Assembly (NCBI GenBank): GCA_910580225.1
Contig: CAJTXE010000002.1
Coordinates: 115,386 to 179,385, forward strand
Direction of reading: 5' to 3'
Source: an uncultured Acetatifactor sp.
GTDB lineage: Bacteria; Bacillota; Clostridia; Lachnospirales; Lachnospiraceae
Length of the DNA: 64,000 nucleotides
Below are positions 8,763 to 16,576 of the stretch, in pieces. Position numbers and translations under genes: made by a program. Within the stretch, counting starts at the first letter, position 1. Each line of letters begins with the position of its first letter. The notes beneath the pieces were generated by a model. It saw only the letters and a program-made list of their open reading frames with translations. It was not told the DNA's origin and ran no database searches.

Positions 8763-9665
8763 TCAATAGGAAGAATCAGGAAACAAAAGAATCAGATAAA
8801 GTTTACCGTCTCTGTATTCTGCATTTATGCTTCCGCCCATGCGCTCGGTCAGTGTTCTGGCAATAGACAATCCCAGGCCGGTGGATTTTCTGCCTGATTC
8901 CACGGTGTAAAAGCGGTCGAAAAGCCTGCCGGCCTGAACGGTGTTCAGGGCTTGGGCGCTGTTGGAGAAAATAATTTCACCTGTTTCGGACAGCCGGATC
9001 TCCAGATCACCGTCGCTGTATTTTACCGCATTCTGCAGAAGATTGGAAAACACCCGGGACAGGGCGGAACGGTCCAGTCTTCTGCAGATTTTTGCTTCCG
9101 GGATCAGGATTCTGGGTTCGATGCCCCTCTGATGCAGGACGGAGTAGAAGGCGGCAATGCTTTCCTCCAGAACCTCCCCAAGAATCACGCGCTCCGGAGA
9201 GAGCACCTTTTCCCCGGACAGGATGACGGAATAGCGGAACAGTTCCTCTGTGAGCTGGGTCATCATCTGGGCCCTGTTTCTGATGATATCGGTATAGCGT
9301 CTGACCGTATCGGATTTTTCCTCTTTCTCCAGAAGATCCAGGTAGCCGAAGATGGCGGTGAGAGGCGTGCGCAGGTCATGGGAGATATTGGTGACGGCAT
9401 TTTTAAGCTCCAGGTCTCCCTGCTGAAACCGGAGGCGCTGAGAGCGGAGCCTGCGCAGCTGCGTATTGACGGATGCAGCCAGGTTCCGCATATGTCTGTC
9501 CCGGCAGGAAATGTCAATGAGAGTGTTGGTATCCCCCATGAGTTTTTCCTCAAAGCCGCGCCGGATTTCTTCCGCGGCTTTTTGCAGGAGTATTATTTTG
9601 ATCATCAAGATAACCAGGATAACGGCCAGGGCGCCGATGACGGTCCAAAGCAGGATAGTATTCAT
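8763..9665 (-). CDS. Sensor histidine kinase of an ABC-linked two-component system
   Basis: A 300-residue kinase with one N-terminal membrane helix (about residues 5-27), almost no outer domain, a HisKA domain with phospho-acceptor His96 in NISHDLRTP, and an ATPase domain ending with GLGLSIARTL. ATG at 9665 is chosen because GGGAGG precedes it by about six bases. The lack of a sensing domain is typical of kinases that read stress through a partner ABC transporter. It is the last gene of the unit that reads response regulator, ATPase, permease, kinase. Ligand unknown; a cell-wall peptide antibiotic is plausible from the architecture. Confidence 0.88.
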   Translation of the reverse strand: MNTILLWTVIGALAVILVILMIKIILLQKAAEEIRRGFEEKLMGDTNTLIDISCRDRHMRNLAASVNTQLRRLRSQRLRFQQGDLELKNAVTNISHDLRTPLTAIFGYLDLLEKEEKSDTVRRYTDIIRNRAQMMTQLTEELFRYSVILSGEKVLSPERVILGEVLEESIAAFYSVLHQRGIEPRILIPEAKICRRLDRSALSRVFSNLLQNAVKYSDGDLEIRLSETGEIIFSNSAQALNTVQAGRLFDRFYTVESGRKSTGLGLSIARTLTERMGGSINAEYRDGKLYLILLFPDSSY

Positions 9666-9768
9666 GCCGAGCCTCCCATCTGTTTTCTGCTGCTGCCTTT
9701 TCAGGGATTCATATAAGGACAGGCCGCAGCTTGGATTTTCTGTTCTGTACAACGGGCCGCCGGAAAAT

Positions 9769-10602
9769 TCAGTTCAGGTTTTTCTTCCGGAAAAGGAAGA
9801 TTCCCGCGGCTGTGGTGATAGTCGTGATGGACAGGGAAGACAGAATCATCCGCAGGGGATGCAGCAGATTCAGTTCAGTCATCTGTATGCACTGTCCTGT
9901 GGGAAGAAAATCCGCCAGAAACTGGTAGATTTCCCGTTTCATTCCGGTGAGATAGTCCGGATTCGGCGTAGGAGGGGTGGTTTTCATGCCCTCTTCCGCA
10001 GTAATAATGATATTGTTGACGAATTCCGGCTGCTGCAGGCACTGATAAAGGAAGGAACCCAGGAACAGAAGGACGAAAAAGAACAGCAGGGATCCGACTT
10101 CCGCAAGGGCCTTGCGGGAGACCAGCATGCCGATAAAGGTGTAAATGGCGGAAAAGGCGGCCAGGTAGCAGATACTCACTACTAAATACAGCAAAACGCC
10201 AGTGCCCATTTTCAGGAAACCCAGCGTGGGAACGCCCGCCAGCCCGCCGATCAGCCATACGGACAGCAGCAGCACAGAGGCCAGGAAGCTGACGATCAGA
10301 TTGGACAGATAGATGGCGGGACGGGTATGGCCCACAATGAGTTTATTCCGCAGGGTGCCTTCGCTGTATTCCGGGCCCAGAAACATGCCCGTGACCACGG
10401 AGCAGAACATGCCGATCAGCAGGGCATACTGAAAATAATAACGGTCTAAAGAATAATTGTACTCTGCCATGGCGGAAGAGGTTGCCTGTCTGCAGCCGTT
10501 CAGGATATAAAAAATTGAGTAGACCAACAGGACAGCCATGGCCCCCCACAATATTTTGTCTTTTTTCAGCCGGTTTAAATCGGCGGATAATAATTTTCGC
10601 AT
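9769..10602 (-). CDS. ABC-2 type transporter permease
   Basis: A 277-residue integral membrane protein with about six hydrophobic segments, starting with MRKLLSADLNRLKKDK and ending with a basic tail. The second and third segments flank GPEYSEGTLRNKL, a motif typical of ABC-2 permeases of the bacitracin/lantibiotic immunity type. It lies between the ATPase gene and the kinase on the same strand with short gaps, so it is the membrane half of the adjacent transporter. Its exported or sensed substrate cannot be told from sequence. Confidence 0.85.
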   Translation of the reverse strand: MRKLLSADLNRLKKDKILWGAMAVLLVYSIFYILNGCRQATSSAMAEYNYSLDRYYFQYALLIGMFCSVVTGMFLGPEYSEGTLRNKLIVGHTRPAIYLSNLIVSFLASVLLLSVWLIGGLAGVPTLGFLKMGTGVLLYLVVSICYLAAFSAIYTFIGMLVSRKALAEVGSLLFFFVLLFLGSFLYQCLQQPEFVNNIIITAEEGMKTTPPTPNPDYLTGMKREIYQFLADFLPTGQCIQMTELNLLHPLRMILSSLSITTITTAAGIFLFRKKNLN

Positions 10603-10658
10603 ATCGTTTTCTCCTTTTTTCTGAAATATACCGGGAATGGATTCCGGAGGAAGGGATA

Positions 10659-11591
10659 TTATCTGCCGGAACCGCTGCCGGAGTGGGTTCTGCCGTTCAC
10701 CAGGCTCATGTAATAGCTTTCCAGACTTTCGTCCCGTTCCTGCATGGAAATGATCTCGCAGTGTTCCTTTTCCAGGGCGGAGGCCAGCTGGGATACATTG
10801 AGCTTTGCAAACACATCGGCCTCCGTGGCTGAGTGGATTTCATAGTCCGTGCTCCTGCTTTCCAGAACCCGGGCCAGAGCCGCAGTATCGCTGACCGTCA
10901 CATGGACGCATTTCCGGCAGGCGTTTTCCAGTTCCTCCGCGCTCATTTCCTTCAGAATTCGTCCGCCGTCGATAAAGCCGTAGTGGGTGGCCAGTCTGGA
11001 AAGCTCATCCAGGATATGACTTGAAATCAGGACGGTGATCTGCCGCTCCTGGTTCAGCTTCAGGATCAGTTCCCGCATTTCGATAATGCCCTGGGGATCC
11101 AGGCCGTTTACCGGTTCGTCCAGGACCAGGAAATCGGGATCTCCGGCTAACGCAACGGCAATGCCCAGCCGCTGCCGCATGCCCAGGGAGAAGTTTCCGG
11201 CCTTTTTCTTTCCCGTGTCCGTCAGACCCACCAGATGCAGGGTATCCTGGATGCCTTCAAAGGACGGAAGGCCCAGAATGCGGTATTGATGCTTCATGTT
11301 TTCCTCGGCGGTCATGTTCAGAAAAATGGAGGGCGTTTCCACAATGGCGCCGATTCGCCTGCGGGCTTTGGAGATCTGTTTTTGGGTGTTTTGGATGCCG
11401 TACAGATTGTAGCTTCCGGAGGACGGGTTCTGAAGCCCGCAGATCAGCCGGATCAGGGTGGTCTTGCCTGCGCCGTTTTTGCCTACAAATCCGTAGATTG
11501 CCCCTTTGGGGACACGCATGGACAGGCCGTTTAATGCCTTGAAATGTCCGTAGCTTTTTCCAAGGGCATTTGTTTCTAATACATAGTCCAT
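10659..11591 (-). CDS. ABC transporter ATP-binding protein (BcrA-like)
   Basis: A 310-residue nucleotide-binding subunit. Walker A GKNGAGKT lies at residues 37-44, the signature is a SLGMRQRL variant, and Walker B is FLVLDEPVNGLDP. A C-terminal extension of about 90 residues is typical of BcrA-type drug-export ATPases. The start is ATG at 11591, preceded by AAAGGAG; the open frame extends 14 codons further without a ribosome site. It pairs with the downstream permease. By family analogy it powers removal of a membrane-active antibiotic, or supplies the signal to the neighbouring kinase. Confidence 0.88.
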   Translation of the reverse strand: MDYVLETNALGKSYGHFKALNGLSMRVPKGAIYGFVGKNGAGKTTLIRLICGLQNPSSGSYNLYGIQNTQKQISKARRRIGAIVETPSIFLNMTAEENMKHQYRILGLPSFEGIQDTLHLVGLTDTGKKKAGNFSLGMRQRLGIAVALAGDPDFLVLDEPVNGLDPQGIIEMRELILKLNQERQITVLISSHILDELSRLATHYGFIDGGRILKEMSAEELENACRKCVHVTVSDTAALARVLESRSTDYEIHSATEADVFAKLNVSQLASALEKEHCEIISMQERDESLESYYMSLVNGRTHSGSGSGR

Positions 11592-11716
11592 AATTTTTCT
11601 CCTTTCATGCTGCTGAAAGAATTTTACCCGCATAAAGTAAAGAATACCATAAAGAAAACAGTATGGAAATGGTAAAGATTTTTACGGACTATGAAAAAAG
11701 GAGATGAAAAGACGTG

Positions 11717-12409
11717 TTATGTTTCTTCAGACCGCATTTTAAAGCCGATCCCCCAGACAGCCTCGATATAGTCCTTTCCGTCAGCTTCCCGGAGTTTCCG
11801 GCGGAGGTTGCTGACGTGCATTTTCAGGGAATTGTCCGTGCAGTCCGGAGTGTCCTCGCTGATGCGGTCCAACAGCAGGGATTTGGTGATGACCTGGGAG
11901 GGATTCTTAAGGAGGAGCTTTAAGATGGCATATTCGGTCCGGGTCAGATGGACTTCGCTGCCGGATGCAGTTACAGTGTGGGTATCCGAATCCATGGACA
12001 GGCCGCCTAAGGTCAGGACAGAGGAAGCGGCGGAAGCGGGACGGAGGCGCAGCTGTACGGCGATCCGTGCAAGAAGTTCCCGTGTGTCGAAGGGTTTGGT
12101 GATGTAGTCAACGGCACCCTCCAGGAGCAGCTTTACCTTGCCGGGCACATCGGTTTTTGCACTGAGTACAATGACGGGGATGCCGCAGCAGCGCTGTGTC
12201 TCCGAAAGCTGGGCCAATACTTCCTCGCCGCTTAAGCCCGGCAGCATTAAATCCAGAAGAATAAGGTCTGGCCGGGCGGGACCGGACAGATACAGAAGGG
12301 CCTCCGTTCCGGAAAAGGCCCGTGTAATGCCATACCCCTCCCGGGAGAGGGTTTCTTCCAGAACATTTCCGATATGCACATCATCGTCTACGATCAAGAT
12401 ATTTTTCAA
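11717..12409 (-). CDS. OmpR-family response regulator
   Basis: A 230-residue regulator with a receiver domain (phospho-acceptor Asp53 in LLDLMLPG, switch Lys85 in LSAKTD) and a C-terminal winged-helix DNA-binding domain ending KMRSEET. It has a TTG start at 12409, supported by AGGAGG (12418-12423 on the opposite strand) eight bases upstream; the open frame extends beyond but without a start signal. It is the first gene of the regulator/ABC/kinase operon, so it probably controls its own transporter. A consensus promoter and a leader hairpin lie immediately upstream. Confidence 0.9.
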   Translation of the reverse strand: MKNILIVDDDVHIGNVLEETLSREGYGITRAFSGTEALLYLSGPARPDLILLDLMLPGLSGEEVLAQLSETQRCCGIPVIVLSAKTDVPGKVKLLLEGAVDYITKPFDTRELLARIAVQLRLRPASAASSVLTLGGLSMDSDTHTVTASGSEVHLTRTEYAILKLLLKNPSQVITKSLLLDRISEDTPDCTDNSLKMHVSNLRRKLREADGKDYIEAVWGIGFKMRSEET

Positions 12410-12435
12410 GGATAATGCCTCCTGTTTGTGTATAA

Positions 12436-12454
12436 CTGTCGTTGTGGACGACAG
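12436..12454 (-). promoter_or_regulatory. Leader hairpin of the response regulator operon
   Basis: A perfect seven-pair stem, CTGTCGT with ACGACAG, and a five-base loop lie between the operon promoter and the ribosome site. There is no U-run, so simple termination is unlikely; it may affect mRNA stability or act as a regulator site. Confidence 0.45.
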
Positions 12455-12475
12455 GGAATCATGACTATGAGGGAC

Positions 12476-12504
12476 ATTATAAGGGAGGTCGTGAGTCAAG
12501 TCAA
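12476..12504 (-). promoter_or_regulatory. Consensus promoter of the response regulator/ABC/kinase operon
   Basis: On the minus strand TTGACT (12499-12504) and TATAAT (12476-12481) are separated by 17 bases. A second overlapping TTGACT lies at 12494-12499, giving a direct TTGACTTGACT repeat. Transcription would give a leader of about 60 bases. Confidence 0.75.
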
Positions 12505-12567
12505 GAGGCAGGATAACGGATCGGTGTAAGGTTTTCATCAAAATTTTCGAAATATTACTTTAGGGTG

Positions 12568-12596
12568 TTGTATGCTTACAGGATATCTGATATAAT
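12568..12596 (+). promoter_or_regulatory. Promoter for the TerB-domain gene
   Basis: TTGTAT (12568-12573) and TATAAT (12591-12596) are 17 bases apart. It is divergent from the regulator promoter about 70 bases away. Initiation near 12603 rules out the upstream ATG codons of the long open frame as starts. Confidence 0.65.
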
Positions 12597-12684
12597 AGAA
12601 CAGATGTTTGCGATTAGAGCCGAAGCAACGCCGGATTGTTTCGGCTTAAAAGAGCAGTCGGACAGCAGGAGATTATGGGGAGCT

Positions 12685-14985
12685 ATGGGGAAATACAACA
12701 AAGAGTATGAGGCATTTGAGATATTTGAGCAGATACAGAATGAGAAAAGCCGGGAAGAGACTGTTCAGCAGCCATTGCCCCAGGGCAGAGTCCGGGAGAT
12801 TCTTTCTTTTGAGGAAGCTCCCTACTATGAGTTTGCGTATGATACAGAACCGGTACAGGATGGTGTGACGGCAGCGGTTCCGGAAGCATTCGCCCTGCCT
12901 GGTGACAGGGCAGGAGCAGAGGAGGAGAGACGGACCGGGGCAAAGGAAGAGAAGAGGGCAGAAGCAGAAGTCTGGAGCCAGACAGAAGCGGAAGAATGGA
13001 GTCGGGCAGCAGCGGGAGTCTGGGTTCACAGGGAGACGGAGGAGATAGGAGTAGAAACCCGGAGTCAAACAGAAGTAGAAGTACAGAATCCAACGGCAGT
13101 GGAAGCCTGGGTTCATAGGGAGACGGAGGAGGCAGGAGCAGAATCCCGGAATCAGGGGCAAGCAGCGGAAGTACCGTATCAGGCAGCGTTGACACAGACC
13201 CGGAGTCCGTCAGGTTGGCAGCAGGCAGGCCCGGAAAAAATCGGGATTCGGGAAGAGGATCCTGTGCGGGAGCAGTTCAATCGAATGCGGGATATTGCCA
13301 GGGAGGACAGATACCTGAATTTCCGCAGCTCCCATTTTTACAATCAGAAGATGCAGCAGGAAAACGCCAGACTGTTTTACCGCCAGGGCATGTTGATGAA
13401 GGATTTCCGGGATGCCTATGCAGTGACGGTGCCCTATGCTTCCTATTATCCCAGTTACCAGATGATGGGATATGAGCAGCTGCGGACTTTTTTTACCTGG
13501 CGGACACAGGTGCGGGAGGGAAGGGTGGAGCATGTATCCCTGTCGTACGCTTTTTTGTATATTTATGAACTGCTGAACAATATCGGCGTGGAGAACCCGG
13601 GGGAAGGCCTGGAAAGACTGCTGTTTTTCTGGGATGCTTTCCGGGTATATGACAGGTCTGTGGACAAATATGTTGTGAGATGGCTGAAGGATTACTACAT
13701 TTATTACGGACTGCCCGGAAGTTTCCGGGATTTTGTGGAGGAAAATAGCCTGGGCGGTTACTATCCGGAGCTTTCGGGGGAGGAAAATGCCTTTGAGCTG
13801 TTCTGTGGTCGGTCCAAATATGACATCCGAAAATCCGCCTTTTATGCAGGGAGGGAGGAACAGGTCAGGAGATGCTTTCTATTTACCCTTGAGCGGCTGC
13901 GGGAGGCATTGGCGGCAGCCGGATTTGAACTGGACCGGTTCCTGTTTCAGCCCACCAGAAAGATGGCTCCATGGGTTCCCTTCCTGGGGGCGCTGTTCTG
14001 TCCGGCAGGAAAACAGGCGGACAGGCAGGTGATGCTTTCCCGGAAGGAAATCTATGTGTGCAGCAGGAACCAGTGGACCTTCAGCGCGTTGGTGACCACG
14101 GACAGCGGAAAGCGGCTGATGGGATATTGTTTGAAACAGATGGAGTCCCTGCTGCGCAAAATGACGAGGTACAGGCATAAACTTACCGCAAATCCGGATA
14201 TGATCAGCTCTGTGACGGCGGAAGAGCTGAAGCAGGCGGGGATCTGCCTGGAAACCGTAATTGCGGAGGCGGTGACGGCATTTTACAGAGAAGAAACCAA
14301 AACGGTGGTCCAGGTAAATAGAGGGGCACTGGAAAAGATCCGGAAGGAAGCGTATGTGATTCAGGAAAAACTCACGGTACCGGAGGACGGGGGTATGGTT
14401 CCGGGGCAGACGAGGACAGGGACAGAGGCCGTTCATGCCGCACATGAGGGAATATCCGCAGGGGATGGGACTGCTGATAAGACAAATCCGGCGGAGGGGC
14501 AGGAGAGAATCCGGGAAGCCGAAAAGAACCAGGAAAGCGTTCAGGGTTTGGCGTATAATCAGAGCGTGGATGGTAGCCGGAAGCAGGACAGCCGGGAAAA
14601 AGAACCGGATACAAACCAGAATTTGCAGGATGCCCGGAATGACAGGGCATTTCAGTCTATGGCGTTGCCAGAAATCACAGAACAATTCAGAACTGCAAAC
14701 ATGGAGGGCAATGAGGGGAACGGAACATTACCGGAAAGCGGGGGAGAATGGGACGTTTTGCGGGAGCGTCTGACGGATACGGAACGACAGGCTCTGGATA
14801 TTATTTTATACGAAAAAGCGAATCTAAAGGAGTTTGCCCACCAACAGGGGATTATGCTAGAGGTTCTTGCGGAGGGGATCAATGAGAAGGCGGCAGACGT
14901 GGTGGGAGATGGAATTCTGGATAATGAATTTGCGTTCTATGAGGATTACCTGGAAGAGGTAAGGAAAATGTTGGATGTGAACTGA
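12685..14985 (+). CDS. TerB_N/TerB_C domain protein
   Basis: A 766-residue soluble protein. The first about 190 residues are low-complexity and rich in Glu, Ala and Arg, with a 29-residue repeat seen twice around WVHRETEE. From about residue 193 there is a TerB_N-type region (FYRQGMLMKDF, YYPSYQMMGYEQLRTFFTWR, SYAFLYIYELLN). A second charged linker of roughly 130 residues leads to a TerB_C-type domain (LTDTERQALDIIL through INEKAADVVGDGILDNEF) at the end. TerB_N/TerB_C proteins have been placed by comparative genomics in tellurite-resistance-like and DNA-processing stress clusters; no biochemical role is firm. ATG 12685 is used because the promoter lies just upstream. Confidence 0.78.
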   Translation: MGKYNKEYEAFEIFEQIQNEKSREETVQQPLPQGRVREILSFEEAPYYEFAYDTEPVQDGVTAAVPEAFALPGDRAGAEEERRTGAKEEKRAEAEVWSQTEAEEWSRAAAGVWVHRETEEIGVETRSQTEVEVQNPTAVEAWVHRETEEAGAESRNQGQAAEVPYQAALTQTRSPSGWQQAGPEKIGIREEDPVREQFNRMRDIAREDRYLNFRSSHFYNQKMQQENARLFYRQGMLMKDFRDAYAVTVPYASYYPSYQMMGYEQLRTFFTWRTQVREGRVEHVSLSYAFLYIYELLNNIGVENPGEGLERLLFFWDAFRVYDRSVDKYVVRWLKDYYIYYGLPGSFRDFVEENSLGGYYPELSGEENAFELFCGRSKYDIRKSAFYAGREEQVRRCFLFTLERLREALAAAGFELDRFLFQPTRKMAPWVPFLGALFCPAGKQADRQVMLSRKEIYVCSRNQWTFSALVTTDSGKRLMGYCLKQMESLLRKMTRYRHKLTANPDMISSVTAEELKQAGICLETVIAEAVTAFYREETKTVVQVNRGALEKIRKEAYVIQEKLTVPEDGGMVPGQTRTGTEAVHAAHEGISAGDGTADKTNPAEGQERIREAEKNQESVQGLAYNQSVDGSRKQDSREKEPDTNQNLQDARNDRAFQSMALPEITEQFRTANMEGNEGNGTLPESGGEWDVLRERLTDTERQALDIILYEKANLKEFAHQQGIMLEVLAEGINEKAADVVGDGILDNEFAFYEDYLEEVRKMLDVN

Positions 14986-15049
14986 AGACGGGATGTCTTA
15001 AAAATGGTGCGGAAGAATATAGATCTTCAGGGGGAGGGCAGGGAACAAA

Positions 15050-15552
15050 ATGTTAAGATTTGAAAAATCAATGGAAAAAATGTATGGGATATTGTAGGAT
15101 TAAGTGTCAAAGGGGAGCAGAGGCATTTTGTGGCGGAGAATAAAGTCAGCATAATTGAAGCATACACCACCATCACGGGAGGCGGCCGGGCTTTTCCGTT
15201 CGGAATTTACGATGGCAGCGTGCCGGTAGGCTTTTGCATGATAGGCTATGATGTGGATGACTATTGGGAGGATGCGCCGGAGATTGCCTACAGGAATTAT
15301 AATCTTTGGCGTCTGATGATTGATAAACGCTGTCAGCATCATGGGTATGGGAGAGAGGCGGTAAAGCTTGCGCTGGATTTCATCCGGACAAAGCCCTGCG
15401 GAGATGCGGAGTACTGCTGGCTGTCTTATGAACCGGATAACGAAATTGCGAAGAAACTTTATCATTCTTTTGACTTTGTGGAAACCGGGGATATGGATGG
15501 CGAAGAAATTATTGCGGTTCTTAAGCTATCGGCTCCGGAAACGGTTTGTTAA
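15050..15552 (+). pseudogene. GNAT N-acetyltransferase with N-terminal frameshift
   Basis: The body of a SpeG/diamine-acetyltransferase-like GNAT protein reads from about 15064 to 15552, with motif CQHHGYGREAVKLAL for acetyl-CoA binding and WLSYEPDNEIAKKLYHSFDF at the end. A normal start, ATG 15050 with GGGAGGG upstream, reads MLRFEK and then falls out of frame. Adding one A to the A5 run at 15063-15067 would restore a continuous protein of 167 residues (MLRFEKINGKNVWDI and onward). Either the gene is inactivated by one deletion, or a homopolymer error exists in the assembly. GTG 15130 could still start a truncated protein of 140 residues. Confidence 0.75.
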
Positions 15553-16010
15553 GGGATTCCCTGTACATCATCTTGAAAGAGCTGCCATTCCGTTTATGTG
15601 ATTTTTCCTGCATGTTTCTAAATATATCTTCACTGCCGCGTAATACTTTGGGGCTTCTTTACTGTCAAATTTAAATGATCTGTTGTTTATAGTCGGAAGT
15701 TTTCTACCCATCTGAAAGTATTCTCCTGATATTTCCCAATTCGGTCCAGAACCGTTTTTCAAAGGATGAAGCATGCTTTTTTGGGGATTCTACGCAAAAT
15801 CTACGGAGCGTGGGTTGTATTTCGGAGGGAGATTCCGTATACTGGCGTCAACAGTCCAGCTAAGACAGGTGTGTCGAAGCAATTAAAACTGGTCCAGCAA
15901 AGAAATGTGAAGAGCTTTTGAAAAGTGATTTCTGCTGGACAGTAAAGTCGCAATTACAAGTGCGTTGAAGCGACTTTACCCTTTCGTGCCGTCGCGCAGC
16001 GACTATATTA
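15553..16010 (+). other. Intergenic region with nested hairpins before the XRE gene
   Basis: About 460 bases without a recognisable gene. The first half has only a weak 68-codon open frame on the minus strand (15568-15774) of no recognised family. The second half holds three strong hairpins in a row. H1 is GTCCAGCA (15892-15899) with TGCTGGAC (15933-15940), extended by GAAAT/ATTTC. H2 is a perfect ten-pair stem, 15942-15951 with 15970-15979. H3 is GTCGC (15991-15995) with GCGAC (15999-16003). An extra GTCCAGC at 15854-15860 can compete for the H1 3' arm, and the H2 and H3 arms are interchangeable. Confidence 0.7.
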
Positions 16011-16023
16011 GGAGGGAAAAGAG

Positions 16024-16464
16024 ATGGATCAGGTAAAAATCGGACAATTTATTGGCATATGCCGCAGAGAAAAGAATCTGACACAGCGACAGCTGGCGGA
16101 TTTGGTTGGCGTCAGCGACAAAGCAGTATCAAAATGGGAAACCGGCAGGGGATTACCGGAAGCTTCCTCTATGGCGCCGCTTTGTGAAGCACTTGGAATC
16201 AACGTCAATGAACTGCTCAGGGGCGAACGGATTCCGGGTGAGGAATACCAGGAGAAGGCGGAAGAAACAATGGTGAAACTGGCCGAAATGAAGGAGGATA
16301 TCAAAAAAGTGAACTGGAAGATGAATTCAATGAAAAAAGGGATTGGATTTGGCGCAGCGTTGGCCATGGTGATTTCCTACCAGACATACTCCTCCATCGC
16401 ACTTGCCATAGTGCATGGGATATTGGGGTGGATTTATGTAATTTATCATGTACTCAGGTATTGA
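16024..16464 (+). CDS. XRE-family transcriptional regulator with C-terminal membrane segments
   Basis: A 146-residue protein with an N-terminal XRE helix-turn-helix (about residues 7-62: LTQRQLADLVGVSDKAVSKWETGRGLP), a charged helical linker at about 72-105, and two hydrophobic stretches to the C-terminus. AGGAGGG at 16011-16017 sets the ATG at 16024. Small HTH proteins with membrane tails are common in Clostridia as local regulators. It lies between the TerB-domain gene and the BrxD-like gene and is preceded by a highly structured leader. Its target is unknown. Confidence 0.85.
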   Translation: MDQVKIGQFIGICRREKNLTQRQLADLVGVSDKAVSKWETGRGLPEASSMAPLCEALGINVNELLRGERIPGEEYQEKAEETMVKLAEMKEDIKKVNWKMNSMKKGIGFGAALAMVISYQTYSSIALAIVHGILGWIYVIYHVLRY

Positions 16465-16576
16465 TTGTGTCTCTGCCTGACTGTATAATAGAAGCAGCGA
16501 CTGATGTGACAAAGGCTGCTGACATGCAGGACAGCTCTTTGGTAGAATTCGGTTCTGAAGAAGTGAGGAAGGCCAT

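Noticed and set aside
15568..15774. 68-codon minus-strand open frame after the acetyltransferase
   Set aside because: No recognised family and no good ribosome site; it may be a fragment of a lost gene, but this cannot be supported.
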